In this document: in pieces, positions 12,031-22,484 of the stretch
How the letters are laid out: the number at the start of each line of letters is the position of its first letter
How positions within the stretch are numbered: position 1 is the stretch's first letter
Assembly: GCA_002682825.1 (NCBI GenBank)
Contig: NOKP01000006.1
Location: 806,001 to 870,000, forward strand
Reading direction: 5' to 3'
Source of the DNA: Neonectria sp. B-13
Lineage: Eukaryota; Ascomycota; Sordariomycetes; Hypocreales; Nectriaceae
Length of the DNA: 64,000 nucleotides
Notes under the pieces: model-generated
Told to the model about the DNA's origin: nothing
The model's database searches: none
Seen by the model: the letters and a program-made list of their open reading frames with translations, nothing else
Made by a program: the position numbers and the translations under genes

Positions 12031-13139
12031 GGTGGACGCTTACCAGGAGGGCAATGAGAAACAAGTCGTTGAGACTGTTGAACCGATTTGACCGAAGTGG
12101 GATTGCTCGCAAAGGAGAAGAGTATGGAGGGAAGAACAGCCTCGATTGAAGATTTGTGGAAGAACTTTAAAGGAAGAAATTGGAATAAACAAACAAGGGA
12201 CAGAGAGAAAGCAAACACAGCTTGGTCAGCTGCCAGCAGGTGTTTTCCCATCTCTGACGGCCGTCCGCAGTATAGAAGTACTAAGCCTTAGGGCTGTGTG
12301 AGACAGGAGATAGGTACATCCATCCCCACCACTATTACTAGTGAACAGAGGTCACTTGCACCTGACGGTCACCAGGGCCGGCTGCCGGCTGCCGGGAGAC
12401 CCACTCCACCCAACGGCGGTCGACCGTTGAAATCTGCCCCGTGCCGGACCCACACCGGACGACTGCTCAGACACGACACAAATTTAACCAGGTTAGAAAG
12501 CTCACGGAGCAAAATAGGTACAAAAATAAAAATGTGTATTATCATAGCTGATTTAAGGCTTACTACGCTACTCGTTAGGCCAAACAATACTCGAGATGTC
12601 CAGGTCGTGTATGTGCTGAGAATAATGGTTCGTCCCACCATTTGGTCTTTGGCTTCTTGTCGGTAATGATAAAAAGTTGAGGGGTACGATTTGTATAGAA
12701 TTCAAGTTATCCTCCCTAAGCTAGCAAGGAGGGGGGGCTCCTTCCACCCCAGGGAGGTGTCTCCAGCACCTCCCCTCCTCAATGATAAGATGTTCGGTCG
12801 GAAGTCAGGAAACTCCTTATTGACCTTAAAGTATGTCTATAAGCCCGAATTTACCCGGGCAAACCGAAGTAAACTCGAGTATTGCTGTACCAATTTCACT
12901 GGACAGCTAAGTAGTAACATTTATATTATAACGCAGTGGTGATAACACGCCAAGCCGGCGTCGATAACTCTCAAACAAACTGAGCTGGACGATTGTGGCT
13001 TGGATGGGATGGAATGAGTAGGCGGGGAAGGCCTCTGATCTAATGAGCGAGCAGATACTCGCGTCATATGAGTCGCCGGACCAGGGATTTTCTGGTGCTT
13101 GTTGAGAGAAGCCGAGGGAGCATCTCGACAAAAAGCAGA
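12031..13139. other. AT-richer gene-free segment
   Basis: From about 12480 to 12960 the sequence is visibly richer in A and T than its surroundings, with no long open frame. It contains a short perfect hairpin at 12752-12774. It may be old, mutated repeat DNA, but no transposon ends or coding remains were recognised. Confidence 0.4.
12752..12774. repeat. Short perfect inverted repeat
   Basis: GGGAGGTG and CACCTCCC face each other around a 7-nt loop, inside a run rich in G then C. No gene in the right position makes this a terminator, so its role is unknown. Confidence 0.35.
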
Positions 13140-13600
13140 CTAGGGAAGGGTATAAGAGGACGTAGACCCAGAGTCTCCATGCTGTGCACTGTGCCTCGGT
13201 GTCAGTGTGCTGCACTCAGCAGCTGAGACGTGCTCATCAGTTGGCCCCACGTCGATAGACGTATTCGAAGGTTGCGTAACGGCCAACCTGGTGATGTACT
13301 TTTCGAGGTTGCGCGCCGTGGCTGCGGAGTCGTACGAGTTGCGGCATATGATAATCTCCCATTCCACGATCTTCATCTTGGCCAACTCGCCAAAGACGCC
13401 TGATTGCCTGGAATTCCTTGGACGTGTTGCCTGGCTCATCGACAATGATACCCTTATAACAAGCCTTGTGGAAATTGATGCCGTATGCCAACAGCGTCAT
13501 TGATGCAATTTGGTATGTGTAGGGGGCGGTCTTTTCATTGAACTTGGCCATAGCAAGACCGCTTGGCTTGACTTTTCTCGACATATAATCTGCAAACCAC
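13140..13600 (-). pseudogene. Frameshifted helicase-C end of an SNF2-type protein
   Basis: Minus-strand frame 13584-13378 reads YGINFHKACYKGII, then DEP and an EFQAIRRLWRVGQ segment. This matches the last helicase motifs of SNF2-family ATPases (a G-x-N-L...A line followed by QA-x-R-x-x-R-x-GQ). Directly after GQ the match moves to another minus frame (13376-13140): MKIVEWEIIICRNSYDS, the usual beta strand after motif VI, then a helical tail. The shift is one base, with no splice signals to explain it. Upstream the frame is closed by a stop, and no helicase motifs I to IV were found nearby. So this is a broken 3' fragment, unless an assembly error is involved. Family members remodel chromatin or act in DNA repair. 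Confidence 0.55.
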
Positions 13601-16400
13601 GAACAACACTGTCATCACGAACGTAGAGAGGCTGGGCTATCTCCAAAAGCTGCGCCTAATAGGCGGGACACTCTCCCTGGTAGCCAACCATGAAGTAAGG
13701 GCCAAAGGAGAAAGGGAGGCATGCCATCCAAACAGCAGACCCTTGTGAAGCCCATGCTGGCCATTTCCGTCCCTGAGCATCCCTCTTTTATTATCTTCCA
13801 CTCCAGGGACAGCAAGGGCTGGGGAGAGAGCTCAGGAATCAGCTCGTGGTCACCGTTTTTAAGCTCATCAATGCCCGAGGAGCCTTGGTGAAGAGGTCTC
13901 TTTCTAGGAATCATTCTATTGACGCCTCAGGACATCGTTTGCTTTTGAGCATGGGGATTGGAGGCAAATCGCCCTGAAGATCCAGCTGTCTCCTCCTTTT
14001 TACTGTATATAGCATCGAGCGATGTTCGGTCGATGCCGCGAGGGGAGGCTGTCGCTGCTGCGGGTGGTTGGATTAGGAGAAAGAACTCGGAGTTCTTCAC
14101 ACAAGTATCCGAGATCAAGTGGTTGTAGACCTTGTTTCCTCCCTGAGCCCACCACAAGGTCGAAAAGAACATGGGTCGCCCCCGAACCCTGAGGACTGAA
14201 GGTTGCGTTTACGCAAACACCAGGGGGTATGTCAAGGCTCTTCTGTGAGACTTGAGAGGTAAGGGAAGTATAGGATGAAGACGCTCAGCGGTACTGGTCC
14301 CAATAATGGCGAGCTGGACTCTCGGAAGATATAGTAACGGCTTTGTGTTAGATGATCATCGTATCACCGTGATAGAGTCTTCGGACGACGATGCGGAGCC
14401 AGATTGGCTACGAGGGAAGTCCGGGTATATCCTCCATCCCATAGCCTATCTCCCCCCATCACCTATTCCTAAATATTCGCTGAGGTCTCCTTTCCACACT
14501 GATTCCAGACAGCTGGGCGGTCCTCAAAAGTACTATCATTCTAGTACCAAACCTCCAATTTCTTAGATGTAGTGCCAATATTTGTATAGTAGTACTGGAC
14601 GAGGTCCAGCTGCAAGGACGCGAGGAACTGCTGGGCTCGCGAGTTGGGCTTAACGTCGTCATCCGGTTCTGGGTCATAGATTAGGAGGGCATTGCCCCCT
14701 CGAGTCGGTTGACGATTGCAGCAGCCCAAGACTGCCAAACCTCCACAAGGCCAGGCTCCTGATCACCATGGCTACTAGTATATTCTCCCACCGGGTGGTG
14801 GAGCATGCTGATCTAGACATGGGCGGTTCTCTTTGGCCCCATATACCATTTTGATAGAGATAGAGTACAGAAGCATTCCTAGTGTCTTCTAGGCTTTCTC
14901 TTGATACTGAACCACCAAGCTATAGACAAGTAGCTTATGTAGAACATTAGAGGAAGCTAGGTAGTCCTTTAGCCGCTAGCTATAAGGCCCTTCGACGTCG
15001 CGCAAGGGAGATATGAAGGGGAATGTGAAGTAGGTGATTGTCGCAGCTACCGCGAGATTGATAGGGATGAGATCCTGCCTGTTACGAGGAGGACCGTCCT
15101 CAGGTAGCTCATTGAGGTGTCCGACACGTTCAGTATTCCGAGGGGAGACCACAGCAGCTTCCAGCCGTGCAACCCATGGGCTGCATGGCATTTGTAAGTT
15201 GGCATGGCTCGGTTCGTGGCCGGCTTCGGAACATCCAAAGGGTCAATATCAGGCGCGGTGTGTGTGCAGATGACAAAGTCCATGTCCAGCGATTATCCGC
15301 CACCGATTCGTTCGACCGTCTCGGGGTGATAACCTGGCATGTGGTCTCTTATACTCTAGCACTGCGAGCGGATTCCCGGGCACGCAAGTGAGTTCGGCCA
15401 GTTGCTCATCCGTCGACGGTTTCATTGCCAACTCCTTGCTGGCTTCCGGCCACGCGGGCGCAACCATCACGGTTGGGCGGCGTCGACCGATACGGGTTCG
15501 GTAGCACACATGCTCGACGGATTTTTGTCGGTCAGCCTCGCAGGCATGCGGCCTGGTCGGATCTCAAGGGGTTCCAGCTTCGATCCAGGGGGCTGCTGCT
15601 GCACGTAGCGGCTAACTTCCTCCAAACAGTGCATGAAACTGGCTCTTGAGTTATGTGCTCAGTCACCTCTGTCCAGGCGTGGTGTGCCTCATTTGGCGCT
15701 ACGTCGTCAACCACAGGACGGGTGGATTTTATACTATGCCAATGGAGAAAACTCAACCCGTCCCTGTTATCGCTGTGTCTGAAGAAGGCGAGGTCGAGGC
15801 ATCAGACTCGCATCTCCTCCAAGCCGGGCGATGAGTGATCTGTGCTATCCGAGGGGTGATAGTCCGGAAGCGTGACTGGGTTGACGTGCCACCTCTGCAA
15901 TATCTCCAATGATGCTGTGAGACTCCTCCAAAGTGGCTCGGTAGCGCTTCTCGGAATCCGATTCGGCTCTGCGCAGCTTGGTTCCCTCTGGTCGCTGTCG
16001 TTTATGGCGCACATTGACTCGCTATCCGCCGGCGGACTTGTCGACTCGATCGAAATCGGTAATGGTGCGAGGTATGTTGTCTAAGTTACCGGATCCGCTG
16101 GGTATATATGGTGGAGCGCCTTGGATAGTGTGTGCGGACTTCTAGACTCTGGCAATTTCGGTGGCGGCTTCTATGATCGACTGTGGTCTCATCTCCGCGA
16201 TCAAATTGCCCATTCGCTCTTCGTGTTTATATAGAACCGCTTCCTCTCAATGAGGGCAGTGTTTTGGCGAGCGACGACCCCGCCTTCACGTCGCTGGAGG
16301 GGCTTGGTTCAAGCTCTCCATCGTTGCGTGTCAGCCTGAGTACGACTGGAAGAGGAAGAAGGAGTGAGGAATCACTGGGGTCGTAGGGGGATTAAATAGT
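13601..16400. other. Decayed block, possible remains of the SNF2-type gene
   Basis: Minus-strand frames between 16.1 and 13.6 kb are short and closed by stops, yet several have the look of real protein: NALLIYDPEPDDD and LDLVQYYY at 14738-14541, and two pieces at 15.0-15.3 kb (VICTHTAPDID, WKLLWSPLGIL). They lie in the same direction as the SNF2 fragment and upstream of it, so they may be parts of the same dead gene or of another one. I cannot join them, and no transposon enzyme was recognised. Confidence 0.25.
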
Positions 16401-19400
16401 TTTCTGGAACTGGTATTGGAGTATGTATGGGTAAGGCAGGCGTTTGGGACTTTTGCAGTTTAGGTATAGAAAAGCATACGAGCAATCGCATCAAAGAGCA
16501 AAAGGCTTTTTGTAAGCAATATTCGATTTGAGGCCAATATTGACATGCAGGCACTACCTGTGACAGATTGTTGTTGTTTGAAGCAACTCCGAAGGTGAAC
16601 TTGCTTGTATGACGATCAATTGCGGAAAGATCTTGATGTAACTTCTAGACACTGATCAAATATACTAGGTTCCCTTATTTGTTGCAAAGCACTTGACAGT
16701 GTTCGGTATGGGAAGCCGTCGGAGTAAAGCCACAGCTGGGGCTTGCACAGTACAGGAGAGCAAAGCGAGAACAAAGCGGGGCGCTGGAGTACGAACAAAC
16801 TTGGAAGGGAAATTATGGTTTATTATCATTCTTTGAGAAGTGGTTTGACCGATTTGTGACTGTAGATTTACTGTGGCTGCTGTTGTGATATCCGGCGGGC
16901 GAAGGTTTGTCACATAACACGAATACTTCCTCATCGCCACCGTGCTTGTGTCTGTGCGCTTAAATCTGTCCCGGTAGGAAGGCACCATATATACCTGGCA
17001 ATATGTCGGGGTCTCCTCGCAAACAAGCCCACTTACAAGCTTCATTACCGTCTAACTCATCCCACGGCAACACCATTTTGAAACTCCACTTTGAGACGGA
17101 AGTCCATCGACATCAATGACTGGAATGACTGCAAGGACTGGTGTCGGCTTGTAGCACAAGGTTCACTAATGAGGGTAACATGTATTTCTTGCGGTTGTTT
17201 GTCATGCAAGGTTTGCTTGAGAGGAGATGAAGTTTGGAGTGATTGAACTTTGACTTAAACCGACCTGGCCGGCCATTAACGGCCACTTTCTTGGCTTGGA
17301 GCAATGGCGTGATAGGCCAAGTTATTGACGATAGGGTGCTAAGGTCACCTACTCTGAATGTTTGCACGAATATCTGGACTGCTACTATAAAATGGTGCAA
17401 TTGAGGCACAAGGCTATCACGAGTTGCACTGGGATTGGATGAGCCAGATTCGTATCGGTGAGTGTAAACAGGCGATAATTCGAGTTGGTGCAGATAAGTT
17501 GCCGAAGCATAACTCTGTTCCTGAGAGTATCTTTGAACACTTCATCAGGTGGGCTTCGGCCATGGTTCTCTGGTACTCAGAGCTGGTTGAGACGCCAAGT
17601 GCCGTGTGGTGTTAGGTTGGATATGACCACTGGGCCGAAAGGGCCGAGTGGTCGACAGGTTCGTCGGTCCGGCCGCTGATTGACGTGTCAGAGGGAGATG
17701 ATATGATGAGGGTGTCTGATGATGCCTGTCTTGACGTGGAGTTTGGCTGTTCAATATCGAGAGTCGTCATTGTTGCAGTATTGTACATACAACAGACGAG
17801 ACGGGCCGGTGGCAAGAAATGCAAATGGTCAGGCACAGGAGCCGGGAGGTGAGGGCTATTATTAGCAACAGACGGGAGCAACCAAGATGTTGAAGGCGAT
17901 AAGATAGAGATGCATGAGATGGACCCCGAGACCGGACACCTGTCAGCTTCCAGGTCTTGCGGTGATTAACACTGAACCGTCAGCTGTACGTAATAGAAAA
18001 GAAAGGAAAGGGGTGCCCAGACGAGTCAATTCCTCCAAGGTGAGCCAATTTCCGTCCCCAAACCGACGACGGGCTTCCTTCACCTGGCTTGTTGGGTTTG
18101 ATTGAAGCGACAACGAGAAACGCACCCGCGAAAATCTGCGTTGGTTCCCATGACAGGCCGGTGCGTGGGGCCGCCTGCTGCACGCCCTGGGACGCTGGCA
18201 TGCGGCTAGCGACTCCAGGGGGCGTGTGCGTTGCAGGTTCCATGGTGGAAGCTGCGCCGTTTCTCACTCACAGCGGGCGTGGGCGTGTTAGTGGGGGAGG
18301 GATGAAAAGGGTCACAGGGCTGGTTTTTTGGTTTAATAAATGTCCGGCAGCAAACAACAGCTGGGAAGAAGGGTCACCGCCGGGATGGAATGGCGGTGGT
18401 CACTGGGTTTGCGCTAGACGGGGGAGCTATCCTTTCGCAACTCTGCCAGTGCTCTGTTAGGATACAGGTTTACAGAGTCCTGTTCCGTGGCTCCATGAGC
18501 TACAAGCGGAGCAAGCTGCGGCCAGAAGAGGGGCGGAGAGGGAGCTCCGTCATAAGTGAGCGAGTGAAGTCGGGATCCGGAACGGCGGAGCTTGCCCCTC
18601 GAGAGATACCGGTAGATAGAGACGGAGCTCCAGTTTGTTCGTGTTTGGGAAGCATGGCTCGTGAAACTCTGTCTGAGCAGTTGCTCCGTAGACAGTGTGA
18701 CGTCTGGCGCTAACATAATCGCCATCGCAATCGCCATCGCCATCGCAATCGTGAGCCATAATCGCAATCCGCAAGTGATGACGTCCAGTTGACACGATCT
18801 AGACTCGTCAACTATTCCCCTCTGTCATCCATCGTCTCCCCCAGTTGTCCTCGTTGGCATTGCGCTTCCTCGTGCTTCTCTCCTTCGGCTTCGGCCCATC
18901 CCCTGTCCTGTCCCGTCCTGTCCTCTTCTGCTCGCCTCCAATGACACTCACGATCTCGTCGTAAATCCCCCTCATCCATCCGCTCGCCCTTCCTCCCGTC
19001 CCTACTCCTCACCCTGCTCACGCATTTCCCCCTCTCTCATCGTCCGTTTCCCCCCTCATCTCTGGCTTGTTTCGGCATCACATTCTCTCTCCCCCCCGGT
19101 TTCTCAAAAAGTCCACCTCCGTTTTCCTCGATCCCCAGTTTTTAAGAGACTTCTCGGCTCGTTCTGGCTTGGGCCTCTTATCCCGCATCCTCCACACTTC
19201 CAGATCAAACACCAAGCCACGCTTGCTTGTTCCATTTCTAGTCCGCGTTTCTTTTCTCTTGGCAAAGGAACAAGGACAGAAAGCTGCGAGACAGGACCGT
19301 TTCTGCCCTCTCTTTACGTACCAGGGATCCGCCCAACACGCGAGCCAAGCAACCGCTCTGGACTCCAGACTCGGCTCGAGCCTGCAGTCGCCTGCAAAGC

Positions 19401-19643
19401 AACGAACCGAAGCCGCTTTCCCGGCTTCTTCCCGCTCCGCGACCACACCCCTCGACCGCCGGGCTGCATCGGCCGAGCCTCGGACGCACCGTCGACGCCC
19501 CGACGATCGCGTGCTTATCAGATCCTGGGGCTGGACGCCATCGTGTGGGTAGCAGACTAGCGAGTACCTTGCCTAGCAGCCCAGGTTTGGAGGGAACCGC
19601 AACCCAGCAAAGCACCATACACGCCTCCTCAACCGAATAAGCC
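16401..19643. other. Gene-free stretch before the F-box gene
   Basis: Only short overlapping frames were seen. The last 800 bases (about 18800-19640) are strongly C/T-rich on the plus strand and look like the promoter and leader of the gene starting at 19644. A small hexamer-type repeat lies at 18717-18750. Confidence 0.5.
18717..18750. repeat. Imperfect hexamer repeat (ATCGCC/ATCGCA)
   Basis: About five tandem copies of ATCGCM in non-coding DNA, with a further partial copy near 18770. A simple-sequence tract with no evident role. Confidence 0.6.
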
Positions 19644-21461
19644 ATGGCGCGCTTTGTGGATTTGGACGACGAAGACGACAGCACCTGTCCCAACGTTGTT
19701 GGTCTTGGCCCCGGCCATGTGTCTAAAGCTGGTCAACAGCCGCCGCTCTCTCGCTCTCATGCTCGTGAACCGGCCCCGGTGCCGATGCCGGGCATGCTAC
19801 ATCACCACCACGACCCCTTCCATCATAACGACCCCCAACTCCAACAGCTTCGCCAACAACAACAGGAGTATCACCATCTGCTACTGCTCAAGAAACTCCA
19901 GCTACTCTCCGCCAACGGACGGAATGGACCTTGGCCCGACGGCTTGCACAACCTCCCAGAACCGATAGCCAACATGGACACGCCTACTTTTCGCAGTCCT
20001 GCCACCGACGCTCTGTCGTGTTATCCGTATGCTTTGACCCTTTCTTCTATTCCCTCATGTCCCGCCCGTCCCAATTCACCGGTTCTCGTCTCGCCTAAAT
20101 GATGCTCTATGACAAGAACGCCTCATCATGAGACCTTGTCATAGAAACCCCATGTCCCCAATAACCCCCACCTGCACCATCCTGAGAATCTCAGCAATGT
20201 GTTAACATATGTCCCTTCGCCCTTTAAACAGGATCATCATCGCAATCGCTTCCTCGATCGATCTCAATACCCTCGATGCCCTCTCTCGTACCTGTCGCCT
20301 CGTCCACCATGGCCTCCTCCAATACCGCAGCATTCTCCTAGCCTCTACCCTACGCTGCGGTAACGAAGCTATCGTCGTCGACCCTGCCGACACCTTCCGC
20401 TATCGCGCCCGAGCCAGTAACTGGTTCAGTATGGAAGAAGGTCGCAGCTACAGTGGCAAGTCTGGCTCCTGCGCCCGCGACATGGTCGGCGAGTGTCGTC
20501 GATGCAATGAAGTAATATGCAGGGTGAGTGCAGTTCCACCCCTCTAGAGCACCTATAAGACAAATCAGAATGACGAGGTGGGATTGGAATCCATGTGCTG
20601 ACCTCGCCACTGCAGAACTGTGCCATCAAGCCACCAGCACCCGTCGCCTTGCGCGAAAGGCATAGAAGACTATGCAAGGCCTGCGTCCACGCCCCAATCG
20701 CAACCTTGTCGAAACCTCCCCTGGACCCGGCTCTGCCGGTGACTTCAGAAGTCGTCCAACGCGTGGTCTGCAAATGCGAAGACGAGGGAGTATGGCTGTG
20801 CCAGCCCTGCGGACGAAGTATCCGTGGCGCCGATCATGAGTACCAACGGTACGTTCCCTATCCGCAACCTCGCCATGTCGACTGTCCACTAACACAGCAC
20901 AGCATCTGGCGCTGGCGCAGCCAGTACGGCGAGATCCTCGGCGGCCTCGGAACTGGTATCGGCGAGGGTGACCGCGGCGTCATCTGCGGCCGCGAAGCCG
21001 ACTGCTACGCCGCCAAGGAGCGCGAGCAACAACTCGACTGCGACGCGGAGGACGCCCGGGACGGCAACGTGGTCCCCGCCCCGATCCCGGTCACGGCGGA
21101 GGCGGCCCCTATGGACGTTCTCATCGACTCGCTCCGCCTCTCGCATGAGCGCACGCCGTCGCCCGCGCTGGGACCGGGCTACAACCGGCACGAGATCGAG
21201 GGCATCGGCGGCGTTATGAAGCGCAAGCGGGTCCGCATGGTGCGTGTCGGCGCGTGTGTTCCGGAGTGGGATGACGAGCGCGGCAGTGGAGGCCGGATCC
21301 TCGGTCGCGAGGTGCGCGGTGCGCGCCGGAGCTGGTGTGGTTGGTGTTGGCGAGTCATCCCGGGTGACAAGGACCTTGGCAACGGCACTGGGTCGTCGTC
21401 ATCGTCTTCCGTGGGGAGTTGTAGCCGAAGAACGTCCACATCAAATTCGGTGTCAGGTTAA
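19644..21461 (+). CDS. F-box-like protein with Cys-pair clusters
   Basis: Four exons: 19644-20026, 20232-20523, 20616-20848 and 20903-21461, 488 aa. Introns are 205, 92 and 54 nt; all junctions keep phase, and the last two have clear GTGAGT/CTGAC and GTACGT/CTAAC signals. Residues 1-125 are His/Gln-rich and low in complexity. An F-box-like helix set follows (SIDLNTLDALSRTCRLVHHG, about 135-154), which would link a target to an SCF ubiquitin ligase through Skp1. Then come Cys pairs: GECRRCNEVICRNC, RLCKACV, VVCKCEDEGVWLCQPC and, near the C-terminus, CGWCW, which suggest zinc binding. The 54-nt intron has no stop and is a multiple of three, so retention would add 18 residues. The exact protein family is not known to me, and the F-box assignment is moderate because the first half of the motif is weak. 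Confidence 0.75.
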
Positions 21462-21854
21462 ACATTGGGTGTCAAGACGCATCGGTTCGAAAACTGCACA
21501 TGATGCATCAGAGTTGGTTGAAAATGCTTGGCTTGGGTATATAAATTGGGAATTTTAGGCATATCTGCTTGCGAGGATGAGTAATGATCATGTGGAAAGC
21601 TGGCAACGGCGTGGTTGGAAAATAAAATACAAAAGGCTGTTCTGATGTATTTAGAGAGTTCTTGGTATCGGCAGTTGTACAATGACTTGAGCCATTTGAC
21701 CATTCTAAGCCTCTGAACAGATGCCCATCTTTGGCTCTCGCCCCACCGCTGAATAATCCTATTCGTACATGTTGCCTTAAATGGTCTCGTATGTGTACAG
21801 GTCCGTGACTCGGTCGTAAAGGTACACCGTTTGGTGTCTCGGCATCTCTCCCCG
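21462..21854. other. Intergenic between convergent genes
   Basis: About 390 nt of 3' flank shared by the F-box-like gene (+) and the MRPL20 gene (-). AT-rich between 21540 and 21700, as expected for 3' ends. No other feature seen. Confidence 0.6.
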
Positions 21855-22484
21855 TTACAGCTCTCCGCGGTACAGCATTTCCGTCCTCCGCACGCGGTCG
21901 TCCCTGGCCTTCGTTCGGATATGACCCCATCTGCCCTCCCTTCGCTCAGCCTTGTCCTTGAGAGCCTTCAAGTATTCGGCAGGGGCAGGGGCGGCCATTC
22001 GTACGAAGACCGAGGAGCATTGGAACTTTTCGGCGAGGGAGTATGAGGTCCACTTGAAGGGATCCTCATTGCGGAGGCGCTTCATCTCCTTAATGTCCTC
22101 GGCGCCGAGGTGGTAGGAAGGAGTACGTCGCTTGTAATTAACCTCCTTGGGAAGGTCCGACTCCTTCTTGGGAGCGGCGGGTGAGTCGGCGATGTGGCGG
22201 AGACGGGTGAGGGCGGCGCGGCGGCTATCATTGCTAGGGAGGAAGAGGAAGGGGGTGTGTTCGGGTGACGCTTCGGAGGAGGGCGGGTTGTAAATGATGG
22301 AGTCGGCGGCGGGGAAGGCGGTCTGGCGGTTGGGGAGGAAGGAGTCGTGGGGCGCGATCTTGAGGGAGCGCTTCGTACGGGCGGTCGTCTTGTGGCCACG
22401 AACGGGGACGAGAGGGAGGAGGGTCGTAGCGCGAGGGGTGGTGAGCAGCCGGGCAGCCGGTCGGGTGAGGGCTCGGAACTCCAT
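21855..22484 (-). CDS. MRPL20: Mitochondrial large-subunit ribosomal protein L20 (YmL20/mL58 family)
   Basis: An intronless frame of 209 aa, close to the normal length for fungal MRPL20. The N-terminus (MEFRALTRPAARLLTTPRA) is rich in Arg, Ala and Thr without acidic residues, a classic mitochondrial presequence. The mature part includes the RGHKTTARTKRSLKIAPH segment, a central NPPSS stretch, and the conserved C-terminal half: TPSYHLGAEDI, the DPFKWTSYSLAEKF block and FVRMAAPAP, ending in a basic helix. It is a fungal component of the 54S subunit of the mitochondrial ribosome. The start at 22484 is the first ATG and gives the presequence. Assignment rests on recalled family features, not on a search. 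Confidence 0.85.
   Translation of the reverse strand: MEFRALTRPAARLLTTPRATTLLPLVPVRGHKTTARTKRSLKIAPHDSFLPNRQTAFPAADSIIYNPPSSEASPEHTPFLFLPSNDSRRAALTRLRHIADSPAAPKKESDLPKEVNYKRRTPSYHLGAEDIKEMKRLRNEDPFKWTSYSLAEKFQCSSVFVRMAAPAPAEYLKALKDKAERREGRWGHIRTKARDDRVRRTEMLYRGEL

Noticed and set aside
17612..17881. Minus-strand frame MTTLDIEQPN...
   Set aside because: Looks a little like a protein N-terminus, but it is closed by a stop and no splice-consistent continuation was found.
21478..21500. GGTTCGAAA, like a tRNA B box
   Set aside because: No matching acceptor stem, D arm or anticodon arm could be folded around it. No convincing tRNA was found in the window.
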